This document shows positions 8,485 to 17,144 of a stretch of DNA of 22,689 bases, in pieces. This stretch comes from Chara braunii (Eukaryota; Streptophyta; Charophyceae; Charales; Characeae), in contig BFEA01000039.1 of assembly GCA_003427395.1 (NCBI GenBank), positions 3,748,573 through 3,771,261 of the forward strand, read 5' to 3'. The translations under genes were made by a program, and so were the position numbers. A model generated the notes under the pieces. The model saw nothing but the letters and a program-made list of their open reading frames with translations. It ran no database searches and was not told the origin of the DNA. The first letter of the stretch is position 1. Every line of letters starts with the position of its first letter.

Positions 8485-8560
8485 CGTCATCGGGTTTAAT
8501 CCCAACGTTTGTTGGGTGAGAAGTCAATGCGGTAACCTACTGGGCTAGCTTCTATTACGG
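8485..8560 (-). other. Second tRNA-like module in the 1-kb repeat
   Basis: On the minus strand, TAGCCCAGTAGGTTACCGCA resembles a tRNA A-box and D-arm and is followed by a T-arm-like GGGATTAAACCC. The T-arm is nearly palindromic, so its orientation is ambiguous. The matching part of the other copy is at 20106-20160 (plus). Confidence 0.35.
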
Positions 8561-9432
8561 AAGTAATATGAGCGAATCTTTTATAAGAAGACTCTCAGTG
8601 CAACTGCCTCCCGATTGTGACCTCGGAACTTTGCCTACTCTACCCCTTCCCCAGGTTGGTTGCCTGTTTCGAATGGTTGGACACTGTGTCCAGCGATTAG
8701 GCACTTAACCCCCGCTGTTCTGCAGTCAGTTTGTGCCTGACCTTGACGAAATACAAAGGTCGCATGCGACCTTTTTCCTCGATAAGCCGGATCGTGGCCT
8801 TAACGAGGCAGCACCTTTGCAGCTCAACTTCAACTCGCACGACTCATCCCTTACGGTAGCTGCATACCCTCGCGGGGCGATCCTTGTTAACCCCTTAGGC
8901 TCTGAATTGCAGTCGCGCATTATTATTTTACGTCAGATAGGTTTGAAAATCATCATTCCAGCCTTCTCACTTTCATACATCTCTGCGGCTTTACCATACA
9001 CGGAGAGAAGTTGGTCATGCCGGCGGTTCTCGTCGTCATTTCTGGATGTCGCAAGCGTCCTAACTTCGATTTAAAAATTTTAGTCTCTCAATCTTAGGGT
9101 TGGTTCATATAAGTTTTTCGCAGACACATGTCTCATCAAGTCTCTCAATTAAAAGAAAAGTCGGACAATGTTCCACGTTTAAAACCCGGTAAATACCCTT
9201 GTCAGGGTTTTTTCCCCGACAACGCCCGTTTCCTGAGTCCTGCCACGCCTGCTACGGTTTTCGATTACACTTGCAACACCCTCCTGTTGGGTCACACCTG
9301 CGACACCGGCCATGAAATCAATGGAGGATGAACAATTATTGTCGGCGAGGAGGATGACGGATCAGGACATGAACGACGTCGGAGACTCTAGGGAGTAGTA
9401 GGAATTGGGAATGCAAAGGGGCGGGAGGCAAT

Positions 9433-9666
9433 AAGCCTCGCTCCACTACTCACGAAATATTGTAAATGAGAATGAATCGTCCGCTAGAACATGGGAAGAT
9501 GCACCATCTTTTCGTTTTCCTCTTTGCATTTTTTGAGTAGTAGTGGAGCGCGGCCCAAGCCAAAGGTGGCAAACTTTTAGATGGGAAGATGCACCGTTTT
9601 TTATTTTCTTCTTTGCATTTTTTGAGTAGTGGAGTGAGGCCCAAGCCAAAGTTGGAAAACTTTTAG
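9433..9666. repeat. 90-bp tandem duplication with an inverted half-copy
   Basis: Unit 1 is 9491-9580 and unit 2 is 9581-9666, each with ATGGGAAGATGCACC, CTTTGCATTTTTTGAGTAG, GGCCCAAGCCAAAG and AACTTTTAG. GCCTCGCTCCACTACTCA at about 9434-9451 is the inverse of TGAGTAGTGGAGTGAGGC inside the units, so the left edge can pair with either unit as a hairpin. This suggests a foldback element that has duplicated internally. There is no coding content. Confidence 0.8.
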
Positions 9667-9774
9667 ACTTCCAACAATGCAACGGTGTTGCAACAGGGGA
9701 AAAAAAACATGGTTGTTTGAGACTTCTGACGAGGCATCGAGAGAAAAAAAATTGGGTTTATAACTGTGGTGACG

Positions 9775-10150
9775 GTAAAGGGGGGCGGAGAGAGGGGAGT
9801 GACTGGGTTGGGGGGTTGGAATACGTAGGTACCAAGTATTCCACGGTTACCCGATAGGAACCTCTACCCGCCTGTACCCATTCTAGTTTTTTTTGTTGCC
9901 ACCTGTACCTGCCCATACCCGTTCTATTTTCCTTTTTGGCCACCCATACTAAGGTTTCCCCCCTCCCCCTACCCCTACTTGCCCCTACCCGCCCATGATC
10001 TTCAAAAGGGCAATTGTGCCCGTCCTAATAACGACCACTATTGGTTTTGCCTGCCCATACCCAGCTCCCCCTTCAGAAGGGGTACCCATCCCCACCCATA
10101 ACCCCTCGGTTACAGTTGGGTACAGTCAGGTACGGGCAACAGTTATCCGT
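9775..10150. repeat. Degenerate CCCGTAC / CCCTAC / GGGTAC tract
   Basis: Many short blocks such as TACCCG, CCCATAC, CCCTACC and GGTACC on both strands, without a fixed period. Plant genomes commonly carry decayed ACCCG-type repeats like this. The CCCTAC blocks are not ordered telomere repeats. Confidence 0.5.
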
Positions 10151-10184
10151 TTTCCCTCTGTGATTCACACCGACAAAGCACCCT

Positions 10185-11000
10185 AGACCCATTTTAGATG
10201 TATATGCACTCACTCACGTTCTCAAGCGATTTTTCCTAGCCTTAGTTGAGCACCCACAAAAATTGTGAGAGTGCATGCTGGAGAGAAAACCTAATATATG
10301 ATAGATGAAAATACTCCTTCCCTAACACCTCACAAATATTTGTGAGTATCAGGTTCGTGTGAGCATTATATTGCTATGTTAAAAATATGCGGAATGACGT
10401 TTTGTGTGCGAGCGGCACGAACCATTGTCGCTTATATGGCCTGTGACAAGACCTTCATCCTTGAAATGAACAATTTTATCGATGATGTTTTTTAAAATGA
10501 ACTCTTTGTAGCATGAACCACTTGATGTTTGCAACTGTTGTTGAGCAAACTCAATTGGATGAGCTTGCATTGGCCTTGTTGTTACGTTATGACTCAAAAC
10601 ATATAAAGGTCTCGCTGCACAATACACGAAAAATTAACAAAAAAAAAAAAATCCACACATAATTGAAAATTTTATCTTATGAATCGTAAGGAATGTATTT
10701 TCTTTGTTTTGTGTGTCGTATAACGAAATCCTAAAATTTATACAAAAGCAAGTTCAAGTTGATTCTCAACGAACTTTTTTTGAGAGCTACCTTTGTCGAG
10801 TACATTGGATCCCTCCTTTTTCGAAAGAGGTGAGAGCCCTTCCGACAAACAAAGACAACTTAGAACGCCACAAAATAACCCCGTGAGCCGTCAGGATGGT
10901 TGTGGTCGCGTCGTCCCTTCGCCACTCTAACCGGGTGCGCGAGCTGTACTTCCCACAATTTCCTACGACAGGATAGGTTCCCACAGGGCACAACTTACCT
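10185..11000. other. AT-rich stretch with one unrecognised minus-strand frame
   Basis: Mostly AT-rich. A minus-strand frame at 10379-10627 (82 codons) has a fairly natural composition in its second half, for example EFILKNIIDKIVHFKDEGLV, but no recognised domain, no supported start and no homologue that I know. It may be a remnant exon of a mobile element or chance. Confidence 0.25.
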
Positions 11001-11003
11001 TCC

Positions 11004-11278
11004 CTAAGGGGTTGTCACCATCTTTAAGGGCGTATCCCTACCGTGACGGTTTCAAGTGGACCCGAACGCCAAGTGGACCCGAACGTCGTTTGTCCCTTAG
11101 GGCGCTGATCTTTGAAGTACGAAGCAAACGTTGGTCGACTTTGACGGTTTCAACCAAGCGTGAAACCCCAATTTTTCCTAGTCCCTTAGACACATAGTCA
11201 AGCGAAAGTAATAACCACCGCACTCTGTTACTTCGAAAAAAGTCGACATAAATATATCAAATTTGTGATGATAACTGA
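11004..11278 (+). repeat. Repeat block T, copy 1 (inverse copy at 15290-15630)
   Basis: Shared landmarks with the reverse complement of 15290-15630 are AAGGGGTTGTCACCA, GGGCGTATCCCTACCG, AAGTGGACCCGA, AGGGCGCTGATCT, AAGTACGAAGCA, TCAACCAAGCGTGAAA, CCTAGTCCCTTAGACACATAGTC and GTCGACA with ATATAT. CAAGTGGACCCGAACG is duplicated in tandem at 11053-11068 and 11070-11085 in this copy only. No protein is encoded. Confidence 0.75.
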
Positions 11279-11318
11279 AAAAATCCAAATCATCATATGG
11301 TACATCCAATAACTAAAA

Positions 11319-11410
11319 TCAAAACTAAGGCAGTCCGATTACCTTGTCGTCTGCATCGAGGTTATTGTCGGAATCAACTTCTTGTTGGTTGCTGTATGAT
11401 TCTTTTGTTT
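11319..11410 (+). repeat. Repeat block S, copy 1 (direct copy at 15158-15249)
   Basis: TCAAAACTAAGGCAGTC, GACTACCTTGT, GTTATTGT and GTATGATT landmarks are shared with 15158-15249 in the same orientation, whereas the adjoining block T is inverted between the two loci. One block was therefore flipped or separately inserted relative to the other. Confidence 0.7.
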
Positions 11411-11765
11411 ATCAAGTCAACCCGAGGTCGGTTCCCACCTTCTTCACAAAGGCGATAACCCTCGACGCCGTACCTTATCATACAGCTTTCGAAAGATACT
11501 GAAATTTTGTTAGTACAATTTACAATCATGAGTGTTATTCATTATAAGCATCTGACATCATTTACCAACTTATTGTTTCGCATTAAAAATATATAGGCAG
11601 AAAAGGTTGTGCATATGACTCTTTTGGTCTGGATGACTATGATATGAAAATGTAAGTCGTACATTCTGTCAAATATGGAGCGTGCATAACTGCGTATTGA
11701 CAAATGGTCAGAAAACTTATTGGTGGTTTAATTTATTCCACCATTATAATACAACCTCACATCTT

Positions 11766-12132
11766 CTCAGTACAAACCTGTGTACTACGACGAACGTGTT
11801 CGTACGTTCGTGAAAACAGCTCGCGAACAAGTTCGGGCGAACATGATTTTTTTTCTTCGTAAAAGAAAAATAATAATATTAAAAAAATATTATTTCGGTT
11901 TTTTATTTTTAACTCATGATTGACAACGAATTTGAACATGATTCCAGGGCAAAAGTTGCTTGTATTGTTATTTTACATAACATATATTTTTTTCCAGATG
12001 TTTTTGAGAACATTTTTTTTAAAAAATATTTTTTATGTTTGCCTTCGGAGGGTTTTTGACACTTGTTCTTGTTCGGGCGAACATGTTTGCATTCGCCTCC
12101 AAACAAGAATACAGTGCTACGTAGGTACAAAC
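11766..12132. mobile_element. Possible small element with GTTCGGGCGAACATG near both ends
   Basis: GTTCGGGCGAACATG occurs at 11831-11845 and 12071-12085, and GTACAAAC at 11770-11777 and 12125-12132. The GTTCG.GCGAAC core is itself nearly palindromic, with more GAACG/CGTTC pairs beside the left one. Such GTTCG/CGAAC-rich ends are typical of small plant foldback elements, but I could not define termini or a target-site duplication. Confidence 0.3.
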
Positions 12133-12139
12133 AAAAAAA

Positions 12140-13344
12140 AAGAGATATGAGAATATTGTCAAAATTTAAAAGTTTTGAATGACCTTTTGAACTCAGCATG
12201 TAAGTTTATAAATTTTACGGTTTTTGTGTCTCGCCCTTTGAAAAACAATGCAATTTGGTAAATTGGATTTAGTTTGTCTAAAGAAATTATGACCGTTGTC
12301 AGAAGTTCAAAAAGAATAACAGAATTTCGGGGTTGTAGGAACCTTAAATTTCACACAAGTTGTATCACAATGAGGTAAAGAACGAGCAAATTTAAGAAAA
12401 TTAAAATTGTAAGTCTTGCAATTTTTTATTTTTTTTTCGTGAGAACGACTGTGTAACAAGACCTTGAATCAAAGTTTTTCGAAAGATGTAATATTTAGTA
12501 ATCAAGATTGCTCATGGAATTAATTCATAAAGTTTGCATTTTATGTTTTTCAAAAAATTAGGAGGGGTGAAGGTTAGAGGTAATATTAGAGGGTATGACA
12601 ACCCGATTGTAAAACATTTTTTTGCCTTTTCTTTCTTAGAAAGGATGCTCACTCAACTGTCTTGCACAACGTAATGGTTTGTATATTGCATTGTAAATAT
12701 TAAAGGGGTGTGCTCAATCTGTATGTTCCTTATTTTTTGGGATTTTGTTTTCAAAATTATGTATTTTTGAAAATCTTAGAAAAATATGGTAATGTTTTTT
12801 TTTGTCCCAAAACAAATATTAAGAGTTAAAGACTTTGGTCACAAATAGAATACAAAGATAATATCATAGTCATTACACGACTTTAACTTTATAAAGTTGT
12901 CGCACCATTCTCACAACAATTTCTGTTACCCTAACAAATACGATAATAAATTAAATGGAAAAATATTAAGCAAAAAAAAATTGACTATCCAAGGATGATA
13001 CTTAAATCTAAATAAGAATTATGATAAACAATATTTTATGAAATGATTGAGTTCATAAGCTGTTTAAGTTTGAAACATTGAATTTTATATACAGATAATC
13101 GATACCTAAGGTTGTTGAAGAAGAGTGACGAATGAACGAAATATGATTAACTTGCCTAACTTTACCTATAAATTATTGAAATACATACGTGGATGCAAAC
13201 CAATCTTTTAGTGACACATAACTTTCTATCAATGTACTCCATAGATATTTGTTTTTAAGTCACCTTCCTCGAAACAAATATGATATTATCATTTATGACA
13301 TTGCTTATTTTCAATCCTCAAAGACACATATATTTTTATGGACT
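12140..13344. other. AT-rich, no gene
   Basis: Long AT-rich sequence with frequent stops in all frames. I see no motif, no repeat partner within the window and no splice-like arrangement. Confidence 0.7.
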
Positions 13345-13563
13345 ATGCTCCAACTTTTTTGTTTTTGATAATATTATGAAAATTAGTTACCGTTCTCGTT
13401 TTCCTGTTTAGTCGCCCCTACTTCTTTCTCCCTAAAATAATGACTATACCTCCTTTTTGTATAACTCATTTTATAAAATCATTAACTTCATCATCGACTC
13501 CATCATAATTTTTTTATTAATGTAATTATTTTTTGTCTATATGTCGAAAATTATCTTATGAAC
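13345..13563 (+). repeat. Repeat block A, copy 1 (direct copy at 16522-16719)
   Basis: TGCTCCAACTTTTTTG, TATGAAAATTAG, CGCCCCT, AATAATGACTATACC and ATAACTCATTTTATAAAATC are shared in order with 16522-16719 at clearly high similarity. The copy ends exactly where the truncated 1-kb repeat begins. Confidence 0.85.
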
Positions 13564-13770
13564 TCTCGGGGCAGAAATCCTGACAAGGGTATCTGCTCGT
13601 GTTTTTCGATGTCGGACGCTATCTAACCTTTTTACATTGAATTTGAGGACTTGATGATACTGACGTTTGCCAATAGTTTATTAAGACCTTACCTATGACC
13701 GAGAGATTAAAATTTTTTGAACTTAGGACCAAACGCCTGCGGCATCTAGAAGTAGCAGCAAGAACCGGTG
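13564..13770 (+). mobile_element. Truncated copy of the 1-kb dispersed repeat (first ~200 bp)
   Basis: TCCTGACAAGGGTATCTGC, GAGGACTTGATGA, GACCGAGAGATTAAAATTTTTTGAACTTAGG, AAACGCCTGCGGCAT and AAGAACCGGTG match the beginning of the units at 9225-8220 (minus) and 19476-20395 (plus). The match stops at ACCGGTG, where repeat block B takes over. Confidence 0.75.
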
Positions 13771-13932
13771 ATATAAAGAAAAATTGAAGTGAGTATACGA
13801 GGCAGTGACTATTGGGACTCGCAGCACATGCGGTTTTCATGGGGTCACTTTTTCTTCTTTTTCGGTGCACGGTGCGAGCGATTTTGAGTTTGGGATTATG
13901 CAGTGCTTTGGCAGTAACGTAGGACCACTTGA
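13764..13932 (+). repeat. Repeat block B, copy 1 (direct copy at 16349-16518)
   Basis: ACCGG, ATTGAAGTGAGT, TACGAGGCAGTG, ACATGCGGTTTTCA, GCACGGTGCGAGCG, TTTTGAGTTTGGGA and TGCTTTGGCAGTAACG with TAGGACCACTTG are shared with 16349-16518. Here A precedes B with the truncated repeat between them; at 16349-16719 B directly precedes A. Confidence 0.85.
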
Positions 13933-15157
13933 GACCATTATGGGACCGAGTGAGACTAACTTGAGATCAAGATGCAGGTACAGACGCGATGATTGGAAGT
14001 GATTTGGGAGTTGCGGTTCAATGTGGGACAAATCCTTTGAGGTTATGGTGTAATTGGGACTATGAAGGGAACGAGGACCGTGTGAGACTTATTGTTTGGA
14101 GCACCCTCCTGGAGGGTTATCCCACTTGAGTGTTCTCAATGGACTTGACTCTTGCTCATTCAGACATTTAGGGAAGGACGCAGACCATTGTTTAGTGGAA
14201 AGGTCACAACTCGTGGAGTTGTGCGGCGGTCATTTTCTTTTGATTGGAGTATTACTCGGTTTCTTGAATGAGTCGGATTAAACTTCACTCAAGGTCAGTT
14301 GATTCACTTAGACTTCCCTTCACACCGGTGTGAACCCACACTTTGCTTGATCATGTTTGTTTTGAATGTTCAAAAGAAAAGGTCGAGTAAAGTTGTGCGA
14401 GTCATGCATGTGAATGAAAATGTCTGACTTTGGGTATGGGTTTTTGTTTGTTTTCTCGAACTTGTTGCTTGGCTTGGTGTGCAGGTAGGTAGAAGGATGT
14501 TGTAAAGGACAAATTTGATTGTGTCTACATGGGATGATGAAAAAAAATGTCTTCTTTCTTCTTACCACATGTCTGGATGTCAAAAGGGCATGTGTTTTGA
14601 GAGGGTTAATCTAATGTGTGTCGAAAAATAATTGGATTTAAATAAAGAAGACAATATTAAATTAGACTTAACGTTTTCCCGATGATTACCTGTTCTATCC
14701 CGAATGACCTTATCTATTTGTATTTGTCCAAATGATTCTCATTTTCTATCTCCTCTGACTTTTTTTCGTCTAAGTTATCATGAACTTAGGAGAAATGAAA
14801 ATAACTGAAAGTTACTTGCAGTGGACACATTCTCTTTCTCTAGGGAGCATTTTGGGCGGGGTTTCGTTGCTTTAGGAGTCGGTCCTGTTATCAACCCAGA
14901 GAGGACCGTTCTACGGGGGGGGTACTCTACCGATTCGGTGGAGACGGCCCGACTTCTGAGAACCAAGTTTTGTACTCGGGCGAGGAGGAGACCACTTCCT
15001 AGAGGAAGAGGCATGCAACACTTCAAGTAATGTACCTAATCAAGAATCATCCGTAAAGCAGTCTGGGTAGAGAAAGTATGGAGACGGGTGTGTGTGAGCC
15101 TAATCTTAGGTCGACGGTAGGGTGAGATGACTGACTCTGGCGGCGTGTCTCATCAAG
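13933..15157. other. No gene identified
   Basis: The section to about 14090 continues block B with loose GGGACC/GAGACT repetition. The rest is mixed sequence, GC-richer at 14820-15030 and AT-rich around 14590-14780. Frames of 60-90 codons exist on both strands, but none has a recognisable domain or start. Confidence 0.55.
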
Positions 15158-15249
15158 TCAAAACTAAGGCAGTCTGACTACCTTGTTGGTTGTATCATAG
15201 TTGTTGTTGGAGCGAACTCCTCGTTCGCGGCCGTATGATTTTTATTTAT
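15158..15249 (+). repeat. Repeat block S, copy 2
   Basis: Direct copy of 11319-11410. It is immediately preceded by GTGTCTCATCAAGTC, the inverse of the GACTTGATGAGACAC block of the 1-kb repeat family, so S may be attached to a fragment of that family. Confidence 0.7.
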
Positions 15250-15289
15250 GTAGTTTGATCTGGGGTGATCGGATCTTATTTTGTTTCTC

Positions 15290-15630
15290 CAAGTTATCGT
15301 TTCAGTTTGGATATATATTCTTGTCGACATTGGATGGCTGTTATAATTTTCGTTAGACTATGTGTCTAAGGGACTAGGATTAATATTTGGTTTTCACGCT
15401 TGGTTGAGACTATTCTAGTGAATCGCGGTATGCTTCGTACTTAGGAGATCAGCGCCCTAAGGAACGGACGACACTCGGGTCCACTTGGCGTTAACCAAAC
15501 GTTTTCTATACTGCAGCGAACGAGCAAACACCCTCGGTTGACCTACCTCTGCAATTGCATTTAAAAACTTCCGCATGTGGGTTAGTAGCTCGGTAGGGAT
15601 ACGCCCCTAAGGGTGGTGACAACCCCTTAA
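15290..15630 (-). repeat. Repeat block T, copy 2 (inverse of 11004-11278)
   Basis: The reverse complement aligns through the landmarks given for the first copy. It carries an extra stretch of about 60 bp around 15500-15590 that the first copy lacks. Beyond 15630 the sequence reads GGTGCAACCGGCT, which also occurs in the 1-kb repeat at 19656-19668. Confidence 0.75.
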
Positions 15631-16348
15631 GGGACCGTAGGAAGTACGGTTGGTGCAACCGGCTAGAGCGGTGAACACACAACTGTCTCGACGGTTCGCG
15701 AAGTTATTTTGTGTCGTTCCCGAGTTGTCTCTCATTTTGTTTTGGGTTTACTCCTGCGTGACACGACCGGGATCTGCGAAAAAGACGGGAGCCGATGCGC
15801 TCGGCAGGTGTTTTAGGCTAGTTGTGGCGATGCGACAGACCGAACGTCCCTTTGAGTAGGGTTATGCTGCCGAAGTGCGGACGTATCGACGCTGTATTTT
15901 TTGTGTAAGGTTGAGGAAATGTTGTCCGTTTAACGACAACCGATTATTTATTTTGTTCGGCGACGTGCTGCTGGATTGTCGACACGGCCTCAACAATCAT
16001 TTTTGTGGGGGAAATATTGTTGGCGTTACTGTGCGACGTCGACATTTTTTTTTGTAAGGAAGTGTTGTCCGATTGGCAGCACGTTGACTACATTTTTTCC
16101 AAGGGGCAGTGCTAGTAAAATTTTACGGCGTAGTGGAGCCGTCATGTTGGTGTGCGGTCAGGCGAGAGTGTCGCACAACGATAGTGGTATCGGTTTTGAC
16201 GGCGCGGCGTACAGTGGTCATTCGTTGTTTTTTTTGTGATGTGCAGCGATTATGATGGACTCCAGTGTGACCTAAAGGTTGCATTGGTGCGTGGTTGGGA
16301 TTGTGCGACACTGGTGCACGATTGGGTCTGTGCAGCAATGGTACATGG
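15631..16348. other. Decayed repeat sequence, no gene
   Basis: GT-rich, CpG-containing sequence with loose internal repetition: GTAAGG...TGTTGTCCG twice at about 15904-15930 and 16053-16072, and TGGTGC/TGGTAC units at about 16284-16350. Minus-strand frames here are antisense to this repetition. No domain is seen. Confidence 0.5.
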
Positions 16349-16518
16349 ACCGGCTGCATAAAGAGAAATTGAAGTGAGTGTACGAGGCAGTGGCTATTAG
16401 GGTTTGCGGAACATGCGGTTTTCACGAGGTCACTTTTATTTTTATTTTGCAGCGCACGGTGCGAGCGGTTTTGAGTTTGGGACCATGCGGTGCTTTGGCA
16501 GTAACGTAGGACCACTTG
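16349..16518 (+). repeat. Repeat block B, copy 2
   Basis: Direct copy of 13764-13932, ending at TAGGACCACTTGGG and joining block A with only a few bases between. Confidence 0.85.
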
Positions 16519-16521
16519 GGA

Positions 16522-16719
16522 TGCTCTAACTTTTTTGTTTTTGATATTACTATGAAAATTAGGTATTGTTATTGTTTTCATTTTCAGCCGCCCCTGCGTT
16601 TTACTCCCAAAAATAATGACTATACCTTTTTTCTGTATAACTCATTTTATAAAATCATTAACTTCGTCATCGACTCTATCATGTATATTGTTATCTATAT
16701 GTTGAAAGTTATTTTATGC
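16522..16719 (+). repeat. Repeat block A, copy 2
   Basis: Direct copy of 13345-13563. The similarity stops after TTATTTTATGCAC; the first copy instead runs into the truncated 1-kb repeat at the equivalent point. Confidence 0.85.
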
Positions 16720-17144
16720 ACCTATTACACTTACTTGAACCGCATATATATTCATAGCCGATAATCGTTTTTTTAAGGATATTTGGATATAGCCTCTACC
16801 CGACTCGATTAATTTTTTTTCTTCTGTTATTGTTTTTGCATTCACACCATTTATGAATGAATTTCAACTGTTTATGTACTTTGACGCAAGTTAATACTAC
16901 ATAATTCATATTGTTGTATGAACTTCAACCATAGAGCCTCTTGAAAACACATAAATTGTTATAATTATGAAACAACATATTCACTTCTTACTAAACTACA
17001 AATTGATTAATATTCAAACAATTTCTTATTGTATCACACAATTTCATGTTTAAATTACACTTAGATCCAAATAAATTATACTTGTGTTTAAACATTATTT
17101 ACATTATTCCTACATTAAAAAAAAAATCATAAAATTTTAAAACT
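16720..17144. other. AT-rich, no gene
   Basis: AT-rich sequence with no open frame or repeat partner that I can see. It borders the presumed 3' end of the LINE. Confidence 0.7.

Larger units (their letters stand above)
8220..9225 (-). mobile_element. ~1-kb dispersed repeat, copy 1 (family also at 19476 and 13564)
   Basis: Read on the minus strand, the unit begins near 9225 with CCTGACAAGGGTAT. It continues through GACTTGATGAGACA, GAACCAACCCTA, GAGAGACTAAAATTTTT, AGCCTAAGGGGTTAACAAGGA, CCAGTAGGTTACC and GCATGATCTCA-like text, an A-run, and ends in an inverted tRNA-like module near 8220. The same blocks occur in the same order on the plus strand at 19476-20395, so this is one unit and not two neighbouring repeats. 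No protein is encoded. It could be a composite SINE or a non-autonomous LTR derivative; I cannot tell which. Confidence 0.65.

Noticed and set aside
8755-8780. Palindrome plus T-run as an intrinsic transcription terminator
   Set aside because: The context is a eukaryotic repeat with no bacterial gene nearby, so a rho-independent terminator is not a sensible reading.
9491-9666. CRISPR-like direct repeats
   Set aside because: Only two contiguous 86-90 bp units without spacers, in a eukaryote-like context. No CRISPR array is present anywhere in the window.
9960-10000. CCCTACCCC-type text as an interstitial telomere repeat
   Set aside because: Units vary in length and sequence (CCCTACC, CCCTACTTG, CCCGCC) with no run of canonical CCCTAAA or similar.
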